Shown piece by piece: positions 38,242 to 47,779 of a stretch of DNA of 60,377 nt. A model generated the notes under the pieces. The model had not been told where the DNA came from, searched no databases, and saw only the letters and a program-made list of their open reading frames with translations. The DNA is taken from NCBI GenBank assembly GCA_030428385.1, contig JAUIDY010000022.1:1-60377 (forward strand), in the 5' to 3' direction. A program made the position numbers and the translations under genes. Position 1 is the first letter of the stretch. Each line of letters begins with the position of its first letter. Origin of the DNA: Rhodothermia bacterium. GTDB taxonomy: Bacteria > Bacteroidota > Rhodothermia > Rhodothermales > JAAAOL01.

Positions 38242-40743
38242 CTACTTGAGGAGCAGCATGTGCTGAACCGCATGCGTGGTCGCGCCTGCCTGGAGCCGGG
38301 CGAGATACAGCCCACTTGGTAACCCCGTCGCCTCGAAGACGGCCTCGTGCCAGCCTGCAGGCAACGCCTCGTCGAGCAGCACCGCCACCTCGCGCCCCTG
38401 CACATTGTAAACCGTCAGGCGAACGGGCTGTGCGGTCGGCAGGCCGAAACGCAGCGTGGTGGCGGGGTTGAACGGGTTGGGATAGTTGGCGTCCAGCGTG
38501 ACGTGCTGCGGCAAATCCATTTGGTCTTCCACCGCGATGTCGATGTCGCAGGTTGTGGCCAGCACTTCTTCCGCCGAGTTGCAGCCTGTGCGGTTATTGT
38601 CGAAGTTGCTGACGTTCAGCACGCCATCGGACGCAAGCAGCGCCGCGATGCCACAACTACAGGAATGAAGCTGATCATTGTCGTTGATAATCAGGTTTCT
38701 GCCAATCAAGGTAACGCGGTACAGCCCGTCGATTTGCACCAGCGCATCATTGTTGATGATAAGCAAGTCGTTGCCAACCGTGGCGAGGTTCGTGAGCCCG
38801 TCGAGGTTTGGGAGAGCCTCATTATCCTGAATGGCTAAATCCGTCCCGACGGACGACAGGTTGTGTAGCCCTGCTATGTTTTCCAGGACATGGTTGTCAG
38901 CAATATTCAGGTGCCTCCAGACTGAGATGAGGCCACGCAGTCCGTCTAGGTTCGGTAGCGCCTCGTTGTGCTGGATGAGTATATATTCCACCGAAGAAAG
39001 CTGGCGGAGGGCATCGATGTTTTCAAGCACCGCATTGCCTGAGACATCCAGATATCGTCCAAGCGAAGTGAGGTTATGGAGCCCCTCCAGGTTCTTCAGC
39101 GCGTCGTTGCTAGAAACGCGCAAGTGCCCACTGAGCGTAGTAAGGCCGCTAAGTCCAGCAAGGTTTTCTAGGGTATCATTTTCAATGATTTCTAGGGCTT
39201 CACCAACTACGGAGAGGTTATGTAGACCCTCTAGATTTTTTAGCGTACTGTTGTTAGAAATTAATAAATACCCTCCGACAGACGCGAGGCTGCCGAGCCC
39301 GTCAAGCTGTTCCAGCAGCGGATTCCGCCCTATGTAAAGGTCTTCCTCGACGGCGGCGATGCTACGCAGGCCATCGAGGTTTTGCAGCACCTCATTGCGC
39401 TCAACGCGCACGGATCCGTCCAGCGTAGTGATGTTGCTCAGGGCATCAATGTTTTCCAGGCTGCTGTTCTCGGCAATAGCCAGATGTCTCCCGACGGAAG
39501 CGAGACGACCCAGCCCGTCCAGGTGCAGCAGGGCCTCGTTTTGGGCAATTATCACATCTCTGGAGACAGCGGTGATATGGTCGAGACCGCCTAGGTTTGC
39601 TAGCACCTCGTTGCGCTGAATCAGCAGGTCGCCGTCAACAGCGGGGATGCCGCTCAGCCCGTCGATATGCATCAACGACTTGTTGTCTTCAAGGCGCAAG
39701 CCGCCGCCGATGGACGTCAGGCTTCGGAGTCCGTCGAGGGTTTGCAGCGCGTCATTGCCAACGATGGCCACGCCGCCCCCTACCGTGGTGATGCCACTGA
39801 GCGCCTCCAGGTGACCCAGGCCGTCGTTTGCTTCGATCCGCACATCGCCGTCCACGGAGGTCAGGCTGCCGAGTCCATCAATATCCGCCAGCGTGGCATT
39901 GTTGTAGATCGAAAGGGAGCCGCCCAGCGCGGGCACGTTGGCAAGCCCGTCCAGGTTTTCCAGCCGTGCATTGTTGCTGATATCCAGGCTGCCGCCGATG
40001 AGGGAAACCTGAGCCAAGGCATCGATCTGCGTCAGCATCTCGCTGCGTGCGATTCTCACGTCGCCGCCGATGGTGGTGAGGCTGCCGAGGGCAGCGAGGT
40101 CGTGCAGGGCTTTGTTACGCGCCAGATCCAAGCCGCCGCCGATACCGATGATGCCGCCCAGCCCACCGAGGTTCGCGAGCACATCATTGTTCTGGATAGA
40201 CACATCGCCTTCCACCGAGGCCACGTTGCCGAGCGCTTCAAGCGAGACCAGCAGTTCATGGTCGCTGATCGCCAGGTCGCCGCCAATGGCGGTAAGGCCG
40301 TGGAGTCCGTCGAGGGTTTGCAGTGCCTCGTTGTTCCTGATGCTCACGGCTCCTCCAACGGATGTAATGCTGCCGAGCGCCTGCAGGCTTTCCAACCGTT
40401 CATTGTCCACGATGCGCAAAAACCCGCCCACAGCGGTGAGGTTGTCGAGCCCGCTGAGGTTTGCCAGCGAGGCGGTGTTATAGAGGTACACGTTTCCTCC
40501 CACCGTTGCCAAGGTGCCCAGCGCCGCAAGGTTGACCAGGTTCTCGCCGGAAAGGGTAAGCGAGCCCGTGATTTCGGTGATTTCAGCAGCGGAAAGGGCA
40601 TTAACGTCGGCCTGCGTCGTCAACGTCAAATCGCCTTCGTAAACCTGCGCGTGTACGGGAAGGGCGAGGAGCAGGCTGACCCAAAGAAATCCACCAACGT
40701 GCCACCGGAAGGGCCGCCGTGTCTTTTGCGAGGCATTTTTCAT
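38242..40743 (-). CDS. Surface protein with 27 leucine-rich-like repeats and T9SS sorting domain
   Basis: From the ATG at 40743 the product has 833 residues. A signal peptide (GGFLWVSLLLALPVHAQ) is followed by about 27 copies of a 24-residue unit, consensus VGGDLxIxNNxxLxNLDGLxxLTS, spanning residues 58-704. A Cys-containing cap (LHSCSCGIAALLA) and a type A sorting domain (DANYPNPFNPATTLRFGLP ... GLPSGLYLARL) close it. The unit resembles receptor L-domain or leucine-rich solenoids used for binding. The protein should be exported through the T9SS and displayed on the cell. Repeats alternate in similarity with a period of eight, indicating block duplication. An ATG at 40761 adds six residues ahead of the signal. 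Confidence 0.92.
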   Translation of the reverse strand: MKNASQKTRRPFRWHVGGFLWVSLLLALPVHAQVYEGDLTLTTQADVNALSAAEITEITGSLTLSGENLVNLAALGTLATVGGNVYLYNTASLANLSGLDNLTAVGGFLRIVDNERLESLQALGSITSVGGAVSIRNNEALQTLDGLHGLTAIGGDLAISDHELLVSLEALGNVASVEGDVSIQNNDVLANLGGLGGIIGIGGGLDLARNKALHDLAALGSLTTIGGDVRIARSEMLTQIDALAQVSLIGGSLDISNNARLENLDGLANVPALGGSLSIYNNATLADIDGLGSLTSVDGDVRIEANDGLGHLEALSGITTVGGGVAIVGNDALQTLDGLRSLTSIGGGLRLEDNKSLMHIDGLSGIPAVDGDLLIQRNEVLANLGGLDHITAVSRDVIIAQNEALLHLDGLGRLASVGRHLAIAENSSLENIDALSNITTLDGSVRVERNEVLQNLDGLRSIAAVEEDLYIGRNPLLEQLDGLGSLASVGGYLLISNNSTLKNLEGLHNLSVVGEALEIIENDTLENLAGLSGLTTLSGHLRVSSNDALKNLEGLHNLTSLGRYLDVSGNAVLENIDALRQLSSVEYILIQHNEALPNLDGLRGLISVWRHLNIADNHVLENIAGLHNLSSVGTDLAIQDNEALPNLDGLTNLATVGNDLLIINNDALVQIDGLYRVTLIGRNLIINDNDQLHSCSCGIAALLASDGVLNVSNFDNNRTGCNSAEEVLATTCDIDIAVEDQMDLPQHVTLDANYPNPFNPATTLRFGLPTAQPVRLTVYNVQGREVAVLLDEALPAGWHEAVFEATGLPSGLYLARLQAGATTHAVQHMLLLK
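38632..40572 (-). repeat. Tandem 72-bp coding repeat array (27 units)
   Basis: The array of 24-codon units lies inside the surface-protein gene; unit 23 is one codon short. Units eight apart are most alike: 4 and 12 share ALQTLDGL, 6 and 14 share VLANLGGL, 8 and 16 share IDAL, and 10 and 18 share DGLGSL. Such an array is prone to unit gain and loss by recombination. Confidence 0.85.
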
Positions 40744-41014
40744 GGCATCGGGGCTTCGCACAACCAGGACACGAAGAGGCTGTTTTGGATTTGTGAGCTT
40801 GGGCTGCGCAAGCGCCTTCGCGGCTTCTTGCTCGCTCCAGGCTGAAAATTATAACGGCCTCTAACAAATAGTACACATAAAACCCGGTCCATGATGTAAA
40901 AATGTGGCGAGGTGACTTCGCACAACCTGCGATCTGTCGCTTCCCCCATTCCCCTTCCCACCCTTTCACCCATTCTCCCTTTCCCTCCACCCGTTCCCAC
41001 CGTATCTTGCGGGC

Positions 41015-41626
41015 ATGGAGCCGAACGACATCATCAAAGCGCAACTGATGGACGCGCAGGATCTGGACCGCACGCTGGACCGGATGGCGCGGCAGATCGC
41101 GGAATTGATCGACCCCGATCAGGACGCGGCTCGGTCGTTTGCGCTCATCGGGATGCAGACGCGCGGTGTGTATCTGGCGAAACGGCTCCAGGCCAAGATC
41201 CGCGACGTGGATGGGTTTGACGTGCCCGTCGGTGTGCTGGATGCAACGATGTACCGCGACGACTTCCGCCTGCGTCTCAAGCAGCCCGTGGTCCGCGCCA
41301 CCCGCATTCCGTTCGACATCACCGAGCGCCAACTGGTCCTGATCGACGATGTGCTGTACACGGGGCGCACCGCCCGCTCCGCCCTCGACGCCATCATGGA
41401 CCTCGGACGGCCCAGCGCCATCCATTTTCTCGTGATTGTGGACCGCGGCCTGCGCGAAATCCCGATCCGTGCCGACATCGTGGGGCGCGTCGTCCCAACG
41501 ATGCACGGCGAAGAAGTCCGCGTCCGCCTCCGCGAAATCGACGACCGCGAGGGCGTGTGGCTGGTGACACGCGGTACCCAAGACGACGCCTCCTCGACGA
41601 ACGAAACCGAATCCTTGCATGGTTGA
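41015..41626 (+). CDS. pyrR: Bifunctional pyr-operon regulator/uracil phosphoribosyltransferase PyrR
   Basis: This 203-residue type I phosphoribosyltransferase has the PRPP loop [16 protein letters not shown] at about residues 108-123, the [12 protein letters not shown] loop and the PyrR-typical [13 protein letters not shown]. It binds pyr mRNA in the presence of UMP and can also make UMP from uracil and PRPP. The stop overlaps the region just before pyrB, so the two genes form an operon for de novo pyrimidine synthesis. No obvious PyrR-binding loop or terminator was found in the 271-bp leader 40744-41014. The C-terminus is slightly longer than usual ([15 protein letters not shown]). Confidence 0.94.
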   Translation: MEPNDIIKAQLMDAQDLDRTLDRMARQIAELIDPDQDAARSFALIGMQTRGVYLAKRLQAKIRDVDGFDVPVGVLDATMYRDDFRLRLKQPVVRATRIPFDITERQLVLIDDVLYTGRTARSALDAIMDLGRPSAIHFLVIVDRGLREIPIRADIVGRVVPTMHGEEVRVRLREIDDREGVWLVTRGTQDDASSTNETESLHG

Positions 41627-41651
41627 ACAGGGAGATCCCGGAGACACGCCA

Positions 41652-42623
41652 ATGCCCCACGATGTGCGCGCCGCCGAACCCGCACCCCTCACCCGTCTTC
41701 ACCATCGCCACTTGCTCGGCTTGCAGACCTACAGCGCCGAGGAGATCCACCTCATTCTCGATACCGCCCGTGAATTCCGGCGCGTGCTCGACCGACCCAT
41801 TCGCCGCGTCCCGACGTTGCGCGGCATCACGGTCGTTAACCTCTTCTTCGAGCCGTCGACCCGCACCCGCATCTCGTTTGAACTCGCCGAAAAGCGACTT
41901 TCGGCAGACACGGTCAACTTCTCGGCGTCCGGCTCGTCGGTGTCGAAGGGCGAGACGCTGAAGGACACCGCGCAGAACATCGAGGCGATGAAGATCGACA
42001 TGGTGGTGGTGCGCCACAAGTCGCCCGGCGCACCGCATTTCCTCACGCGCTGCGTCGATGCCGTCATCGTCAACGCAGGCGACGGCGCGCACGAGCACCC
42101 GACGCAGGCGCTGCTCGACATGCTCACCATCAACGACCACTTTGCTTCATTCGAGGGACTCAACATTGCGATCATCGGCGACATCACCCACAGCCGCGTG
42201 GCGCGCTCCAACATCCACGGGCTGACGAAGCTCGGCGCGAACGTGACACTCTGCGGCCCGCCAACGCTGCTGCCCGTCGGTATCGAGAAGCTGGGCGTGC
42301 GCGTGACGCACCGGCTGGACGAAGCGCTGGAAGGCTGCGATGTGGCGATGGCGCTGCGCATCCAACTCGAACGCCAGGGCGACAGCCTCTTCCCGAGCCT
42401 CCGCGAATATCACGACCGCTTCGGCATTACCCTCGACCATCTCGCCCAATACCCGGATCTGCTGGTGATGCACCCCGGCCCCGTCAATCGCGGCGTCGAA
42501 CTCGCCAGCGACGTCGTCGATCACGAACGCGCCATCATCCTGAACCAGGTCACCAACGGCGTCGCCACGCGCATGGCAGTGCTGTATCTGCTGGCAGGCA
42601 TTGCTGACGGAGACGCAGGCTAA
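41652..42623 (+). CDS. pyrB: Aspartate carbamoyltransferase catalytic subunit PyrB
   Basis: The 323-residue enzyme condenses carbamoyl phosphate with aspartate, the committed step of pyrimidine synthesis. Visible active-site motifs are the carbamoyl-phosphate loop [13 protein letters not shown], the 80s-loop region [31 protein letters not shown], the aspartate-binding ALRIQLERQ and [13 protein letters not shown] 41652 is preferred because GGAGA (41640-41644) lies seven bases before it. An ATG at 41619 overlapping the pyrR stop adds 11 residues and lacks a ribosome site. No pyrI regulatory gene is present, as in many non-enteric bacteria. Confidence 0.95.
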   Translation: MPHDVRAAEPAPLTRLHHRHLLGLQTYSAEEIHLILDTAREFRRVLDRPIRRVPTLRGITVVNLFFEPSTRTRISFELAEKRLSADTVNFSASGSSVSKGETLKDTAQNIEAMKIDMVVVRHKSPGAPHFLTRCVDAVIVNAGDGAHEHPTQALLDMLTINDHFASFEGLNIAIIGDITHSRVARSNIHGLTKLGANVTLCGPPTLLPVGIEKLGVRVTHRLDEALEGCDVAMALRIQLERQGDSLFPSLREYHDRFGITLDHLAQYPDLLVMHPGPVNRGVELASDVVDHERAIILNQVTNGVATRMAVLYLLAGIADGDAG

Positions 42624-42664
42624 GCGCCATCTCAACGTCAAGAACTGCAACACTTTCGCTCCCG

Positions 42665-42965
42665 TGTCATCCTGAGCGTAGGCCCAAAGGGCCGCAGCCG
42701 AAGGACCTCCCACCGGGGTGCCTTCGCAAATGGGTTTTCTCTCCCCTGGCGGGAGAGAGACAGAGTGAGGGGGAAATATGCCAATGCCAGCGCTCGGCTC
42801 GGTTTATGAAATCACCCTCACCCTGGCCCTCTCCCATCGAGGGAGAGGGAACGCACAAAGAAGCCGCTGTGCTATCCCGACATCTACAAATGGAATCGGT
42901 ATCTCGTCGTAAGGAGCTTTTTGTGTCGTCGAGATCCCTCACTGCCGTTCGGGATGACGGGAAAG
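42665..42965. repeat. Cluster of intergenic hairpin repeats
   Basis: The 372-bp gap after pyrB holds no gene. It contains a GTCATCCTGAGCG-type sequence (from 42665), a perfect hairpin TCTCTCCC/GGGAGAGA (42738-42745 with 42751-42758), another CCCTCTCCC/GGGAGAGGG (42827-42835 with 42841-42849), and a GAGATCCCTCACTGC...GGGATGACGGG block (42930-42965). Repeats of this look are common spacers in many bacterial genomes. They may serve as terminators for the convergent genes. Confidence 0.65.
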
Positions 42966-42995
42966 AGCACCTGCGCTACCCCGACAAAACGTGCG

Positions 42996-44153
42996 CTAGT
43001 CGGTTGATGTGTTTGCGGGCGGGAGTTGGAAGGCTTGCTGCTGCGCCCGGAGCGATAGCTCGGTGGCGAGGAAACAGTGGGCCTGCGTCATCGCGGTTTC
43101 GGTGCGGTTGACGATGTCGTCCACCAGTTGCGGGCCGTACGGCATGGGCACGTCTTTGCAGTCGATGTACTGCACGCCTTCTTGGTCCACCAGAAACAGG
43201 TGGTCGGTGCCTTCGCGCCCGGCGATATCGACGTACTTGCGCATCTCGATGTAACCCTCAGAGCCCAGGATGGTGAGCCGCCCATCGCCCCAGGTGGGGA
43301 GGCCATCGGGCGTGAACCAGTCGATGCGGACGTAGCCCGTGCCGCCGTTGCCGCGCAGCATCACGTCGCCGAAGTCCTCGAAGTCGGGATAGTCGGTATG
43401 GTGCAGGTTGCCGACTTGCGCCGTCACCACTTCGGCCTCGGTGGAGCCGGTGAAAAAAAGAAACTGGTCGATCTGGTGCGAGCCGATGTCGCACAGGATG
43501 CCGCCGTAGCGCGCCTTGTCCCAGAACCAGTCGGGCCGCCGGGGGGCGTTGATGCGGTGCGGTCCCGTCCCGATGGTCTGCACCACGTCGCCGATGGCCC
43601 CGGCCTGCACAAGTTCGCCCGCCTTCACCGTGGCGCGGTTGCGCAGGCGCTCGCTGTACATGATCGAGTAGATGCGCTGCGTCTCGGCCTGCACGCGCCT
43701 TACTTCGGCCAGTTGCTCCAGCGAGATAATGCCCGGTTTATCGGCCATGTAGTCCTTGCCATGCTGCATCGCCCGGACGCCCAGCGGGGCGCGTTCGTCG
43801 GGAATGGAGGCGGAGACGATGAGTTGCAGCGATTCGTCTTCGAGGATTTCCTGCTCGCTGCGGGCGAGTGTGGCCTGCGGATACCGCTCGGCGTACTGTG
43901 CGATGAGGTCGGGCTCTTTGGCGTAGAACGACACCAGTTCGCCGCCGCCTTCCAGCACAGCATCGGTCTGCCCATAGATGTGCCCGTGGTTCAGGCCGAT
44001 GGCGGCAAAGCGGATCCGGGTATTTCTTCGTGGGCGGGGTGGCGGTGGGACCTGTGCCTGGCTTTGCGGGACAAGGTGCGAGGCGACAAGGCCAGCGGTG
44101 GCGCTGGCAGAGGCTTTTAACAGCGCACGGCGACTGATTTTGGACACGGGCAT
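42996..44153 (-). CDS. Tat-exported Gfo/Idh/MocA family oxidoreductase
   Basis: This 385-residue protein starts with a twin-arginine signal (SRRALLKASASATAGLVAS), then a Rossmann NAD(P) domain (about 48-165) opening RFAAIGLNHGHIYGQ. The catalytic-region DKPGI is in place of the usual EKP. The C-terminal alpha/beta substrate domain includes YGGILCDIGSHQIDQFLFF. Tat export implies it folds with its cofactor in the cytoplasm. Such periplasmic oxidoreductases usually act on sugars or glycosides; the substrate here is unknown. It is convergent with pyrB and divergent from the VOC gene. Confidence 0.9.
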   Translation of the reverse strand: MPVSKISRRALLKASASATAGLVASHLVPQSQAQVPPPPRPRRNTRIRFAAIGLNHGHIYGQTDAVLEGGGELVSFYAKEPDLIAQYAERYPQATLARSEQEILEDESLQLIVSASIPDERAPLGVRAMQHGKDYMADKPGIISLEQLAEVRRVQAETQRIYSIMYSERLRNRATVKAGELVQAGAIGDVVQTIGTGPHRINAPRRPDWFWDKARYGGILCDIGSHQIDQFLFFTGSTEAEVVTAQVGNLHHTDYPDFEDFGDVMLRGNGGTGYVRIDWFTPDGLPTWGDGRLTILGSEGYIEMRKYVDIAGREGTDHLFLVDQEGVQYIDCKDVPMPYGPQLVDDIVNRTETAMTQAHCFLATELSLRAQQQAFQLPPANTSTD

Positions 44154-44413
44154 ATGGGATTGGGGGAAGGGGATGGCTGCAATGCGAAGCTAGGGCGAGG
44201 GGCAAAGAGTCGCAAGGACGGAGAAAGGGAAGAGGTACGTGCCAGAGCAGCACGCTTGATTTTCGGAGAAACATCGGGCCATTCATTCGATCCTACGACA
44301 GTCTGGCCTGCTTCGGCATCTCTGGGGCTGGCTCGCTATACTGCGAGATCCCGACACGAACGAAGTGACTGATGAAATAATCGCGTCCGGAATGAGATAA
44401 AAACACAGTGCTT

Positions 44414-44869
44414 ATGCCCATCTCTGCCCGTTTTGCCCACGTCAACCTCATCGCCCGCGACTGGAAAGCACTGGTGGCGTTCTACGAAGCCGTGTTCGGT
44501 TGCATGGTGGTGCCGCCGGAGCGGGATTATGGTGGTCCCGACCTTGCAGCGGGGACCAATCTGCCTGGTGCCCGCTTGCGCGGCGTGCACCTTTCATTAC
44601 CGGGCTACGCCGCCGACGGCCCAACGCTGGAGATTTACCAGTACGATGCGTTGGCCAACAGCGTGTGGCCCGAAGTGCACCGCCCCGGATTCGGGCACAT
44701 CGCGTTTGCCGTGGACGAGGTGGAGGCTGCCCGCGAAGTGCTGTTGGCAGCAGGCGGAAGCAGTGTCGGCGAGGTGGTGACGTCGGTGACCACGACAGGT
44801 ACCCGTGTGACGTGGTGCTACTGCCGCGATCCCGAAGGCAACATCGTGGAGTTGCAGCGCTGGGCCTGA
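44414..44869 (+). CDS. VOC family protein (glyoxalase/dioxygenase fold)
   Basis: The 151-residue protein (ATG at 44414; a GTG two codons earlier is also possible) has two betaalphabetabetabeta modules. FAHVNLIARDWKALVAFYEA opens the first with a metal-ligand His, and GFGHIAFAVDEVEAAREVL opens the second. A final RDPEGNIVELQRW supplies the Glu ligand. This is the lactoylglutathione-lyase-like pattern. Reaction unknown; small-molecule lyase or resistance functions are typical. It stands alone. Confidence 0.88.
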   Translation: MPISARFAHVNLIARDWKALVAFYEAVFGCMVVPPERDYGGPDLAAGTNLPGARLRGVHLSLPGYAADGPTLEIYQYDALANSVWPEVHRPGFGHIAFAVDEVEAAREVLLAAGGSSVGEVVTSVTTTGTRVTWCYCRDPEGNIVELQRWA

Positions 44870-44989
44870 GTCCACGACCGGTCGCTGCTACGCCACGCCT
44901 CGTCGCAGAAGGCCCTCGGCTCGCCACAGCGCGACAACTGATGCGGGTGCGATTCGTACAGCAGTCATTTCCCAATCCTTGCTGCTGCC

Positions 44990-46411
44990 ATGCGTCTTTT
45001 GCTCCTCCTTGTTCTGCTCTTGCCCACCATTGCGCACGCGAGCAACCTGCGCGTCGAAAACGTCCGTCTCATCAGCCGGGGCGAGACCACGGGCGAACTC
45101 TATGTGCTCGTTGATGTGGCGTGGGACCATGCCTGGCACACCGACCGCAACCACGACGCCGCGTGGGTCTTTTTTAAGTACCAGTTTCCCAACTTCAACG
45201 GGACGGTGCACGCCAAGCTGATGCCCGACGAGCATGCCATAATCGACATACCCGGTGACGACACGCCGCCCGCCACCATTGCTGTCTCCGCCGATAGCAC
45301 GGGGCTGTTTGTCTATCCGCAGGAAAACTACCGGGGCGACGTGCGCTGGCGCATCAGGGTGTCGTTGGAGCCGGGGCAGTACGAGCGCGTGCGTCGCCAG
45401 GGCCCCGTGCTCGAAGCCTTTGGCGTAGAGATGGTATATATCCCAGCAGGGCCGTTTGCACTGGGCGATCCCGATCCGGCGGCGCTTGGTTTTGGCGCGT
45501 TTTACCAGTCGGACGCCAGCGGCGAGTCCGACGGCCTGTATCACATCGCTTCCGAGGAGGCCATCGAAGTAGGGCCGCAGGCCGGGGCGCTTTATTACCG
45601 CCGCGCCAACCAATACCAGGGCGACCAGCAAGGCCCGATTCCAGCGGCCTTTCCGAAAGGCCACACCGCGTTTTACGTGATGAAGTACGAACTCACACAG
45701 GGCGACTATGCGGCGTTTCTAAACACTTTGCGCGACGAAGACACCTACGAGCGTTTCTCTTTTGGCGGACGCGGCTATCAGGACCAGCGCGGCAGCCTTC
45801 GGCTTGAGGGGCACACCTACGTGGCCGACCAGCCCGCGCGTCCGCTCAACTTTGGGTCATGGGACGACCAGTTGGCATGGACGGACTGGGCCGCCTGCCG
45901 CCCGATGACAGAGTTTGAGTTCACCAAGGCCGCCCGTGGTCCCGAGACGCCCGTGGCAAGCGGCTTCCCGTGGGGCACCAACTCCCGCGATGCCCTCGCC
46001 CGTGTAGTGGGGCCGGATGACGATGTGATTATGACCAACGGTTGGGACGAAAGCCGCCTCTCCGACGCCACACGCCCCGTCTTTGGCGCGTCGTATTTCT
46101 GGGTGATGGACCTGGCAGGCAGCGTGTGGGAGCGCGTCATCACGCCCACCCAGCCCGATGGACGCGCCTTCACCGGCACCCACGGCGATGGCCATGTGCG
46201 CGACCGGGCCCGCGCCGACAACCCCGACTGGCCGCACGATTGGGCGCAGCAAGAAGGCCACGGCTATCGCGGCGGCGGCTTCTATGATCAGGGCCGCACC
46301 GTTCATGAGTTTAACCCGCACAGCCCAGTGGCGTATCGCCGCTTCGGGGGCTGGGCCGGGGCGTATCCCACCCGCGCCTATGGCTACCGCTGCGCCCGGA
46401 CGGCGGATTAG
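44990..46411 (+). CDS. Secreted formylglycine-generating-enzyme (SUMF1) domain protein
   Basis: The 473-residue product has a signal peptide (MRLLLLLVLLLPTIAHA). An N-terminal beta domain (about 20-130) with repeated WDHAWHTDRNHDAAWVFFKY is followed by an FGE-sulfatase/SUMF1 fold from about 145: MVYIPAGPFALGDPDP, FYVMKYELTQGDYAAFLNTL, RPMTEFEFTKAARGPE, WVMDLAGSVWERV and a terminal YGYRCAR. Only one Cys is evident in the terminal region, so copper-type formylglycine synthesis cannot be assumed. Many such proteins are structural or ligand-binding. A short hairpin with T6 follows the gene. Confidence 0.88.
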   Translation: MRLLLLLVLLLPTIAHASNLRVENVRLISRGETTGELYVLVDVAWDHAWHTDRNHDAAWVFFKYQFPNFNGTVHAKLMPDEHAIIDIPGDDTPPATIAVSADSTGLFVYPQENYRGDVRWRIRVSLEPGQYERVRRQGPVLEAFGVEMVYIPAGPFALGDPDPAALGFGAFYQSDASGESDGLYHIASEEAIEVGPQAGALYYRRANQYQGDQQGPIPAAFPKGHTAFYVMKYELTQGDYAAFLNTLRDEDTYERFSFGGRGYQDQRGSLRLEGHTYVADQPARPLNFGSWDDQLAWTDWAACRPMTEFEFTKAARGPETPVASGFPWGTNSRDALARVVGPDDDVIMTNGWDESRLSDATRPVFGASYFWVMDLAGSVWERVITPTQPDGRAFTGTHGDGHVRDRARADNPDWPHDWAQQEGHGYRGGGFYDQGRTVHEFNPHSPVAYRRFGGWAGAYPTRAYGYRCARTAD

Positions 46412-46452
46412 TATGGTGTCATTTGCACCTTGCCAGTACGTCATTTATTGTA

Positions 46453-46480
46453 GCAGGACGTACACACCCTGCCCTTTTTT
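46453..46480 (+). terminator. Candidate intrinsic terminator after the SUMF1-domain gene
   Basis: GCAGG (46453-46457) pairs with CCTGC (46468-46472), followed by CC and six T (46475-46480). The stem is only five pairs. An alternative pairing GTACGTC/GACGTAC (46436-46442 with 46457-46463) overlaps it. Confidence 0.4.
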
Positions 46481-46482
46481 AT

Positions 46483-46585
46483 GTCATCACGAAGGATCGC
46501 AGATCCTGTGGTGATCTCACCCCGATAGGAAAAAGCACTACAAACGGGGTGAGATCGCCACGTCGCTAATGCTCCTCGCGATGAC
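46483..46585. repeat. Palindromic dispersed repeat, copy B
   Basis: The ends GTCATCACGAA and CGCGATGAC match copy A at 20997-21102. The core GGTGATCTCACCCCG (46510-46524) pairs with CGGGGTGAGATCGCC (46545-46559) with one mismatch. No ORF is present. It lies between the SUMF1-domain gene and the LytS-type kinase gene. Confidence 0.75.
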
Positions 46586-46663
46586 GAGTTAGAGCGTAGT
46601 AATATCTCGTCTCAGAACGACCAGCCGACCTGCTAGACTAGCCGACCTGAAAGTCCAAACCCC

Positions 46664-47779
46664 ATGTTCCTGCCTACCAACCACAACCGCCTGTTCTGGA
46701 CGCTCAACCTGTGCGGGTGGCTGGCGTTTGGCGTAGCGATGACGTTTTCCCGTCCGGGGCGCTATGCGCTCGGCTACATGCTGGTCAACAAAAGCATCCT
46801 GATGGGGCTCGGCATTGGGGTGAGCGTGGCGCTGCGGGCGATCTACCGGCCCCTGAAACAACGTACCACCAGTCTCTGGGCCTTGCTTACGCTGAGCGTT
46901 GTCTGCTCCTATTTCGCGTCGCTAGGGTGGACGGCAGGACATCAAGTGGGCGTGGCGTTTTATGAGGCGGGATGGAGCATCGCATCCCTGCAAATCCCGC
47001 CTGGCGTGCTGCTCATCAACGGGGCGCTGTACCATGCGTTTGTGCTGGTGTCGTGGAGTGTGCTTTACTTTGGCATCAACTACTACCTGGATCTGCAACG
47101 CACCCGCGAAACGATGCTCCAGGCCGAGGCGGCAGCGCATCAGGCCCGGCTGCGGGCGCTGCGCTACCAACTAAATCCACACTTTCTGTTCAACAGCCTC
47201 AACGCCGTCTCGACGCTCATCACGGAGCACGACAACGATGCCGCCAAGCGGATGCTGGTTCGCCTGAGCGACTTCCTGCGGCTCACGCTCGACGCGCCGG
47301 ACACCGCCACGGTGCCACTCGCCCAGGAACTCGACTACGCCGAGCGCTACCTCGCCGTCGAGCGGGTCCGCTTTGGCGAGCGGCTGCACGTGCTAATCGA
47401 CGCCGACGCCGACACGTTGACAGCAGCAGTGCCGACGCTGCTGCTGCAACCCCTCGTCGAAAACGCCGTCCGCTATGGCATCAGCCCCCGGCTCGAAGGC
47501 GGGACACTGAGTCTCGAAGCCCGAAAAGTGGCGGAGCGGTTGCTGCTGCGGATACAGGACGATGGTCCGGGCCTTTCGCAAGACATAACGGAAGGCGTGG
47601 GGCTGACCAACACCCGCCTGCGCCTCGCCCAACGCTACGGCGACGACCACCGTTTTGAACTGCGCCGTGCCGATGGTGGTGGCCTGCTGGTCGTGATTGA
47701 GCTGCCGTTCGAGCCTGCCGCATTCGATGCCCTTCCTCATTCGCCAACCGAAGCCCATGCTGCGCATCCTGATCGTTGA
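46664..47779 (+). CDS. LytS/YehU-family sensor histidine kinase
   Basis: The 371-residue protein has four predicted N-terminal TM helices (within residues 10-145), a short coiled segment (RTRETMLQAEAAAHQARLRA) and the His_kinase domain with phospho-acceptor His173 in YQLNPHFLFNSLN. The ATPase has LLLQPLVENAVRYG, DDGPGL and GVGLTNTRLRL. It has no separate periplasmic sensor domain. Its stop overlaps the regulator start by 23 bp, so the two are translated from one message and work as a pair. Confidence 0.95.
   Translation: MFLPTNHNRLFWTLNLCGWLAFGVAMTFSRPGRYALGYMLVNKSILMGLGIGVSVALRAIYRPLKQRTTSLWALLTLSVVCSYFASLGWTAGHQVGVAFYEAGWSIASLQIPPGVLLINGALYHAFVLVSWSVLYFGINYYLDLQRTRETMLQAEAAAHQARLRALRYQLNPHFLFNSLNAVSTLITEHDNDAAKRMLVRLSDFLRLTLDAPDTATVPLAQELDYAERYLAVERVRFGERLHVLIDADADTLTAAVPTLLLQPLVENAVRYGISPRLEGGTLSLEARKVAERLLLRIQDDGPGLSQDITEGVGLTNTRLRLAQRYGDDHRFELRRADGGGLLVVIELPFEPAAFDALPHSPTEAHAAHPDR

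Noticed and set aside
38632-40572. Regular 72-bp repeats suggesting a CRISPR array
   Set aside because: The periodicity is in-frame protein repetition with no constant repeat and variable spacer, and no cas genes are present.
40744-41014. PyrR attenuator in the pyrR leader
   Set aside because: No PyrR-binding loop consensus with a terminator/antiterminator pair was found; the spacer is mostly C-rich repeat.
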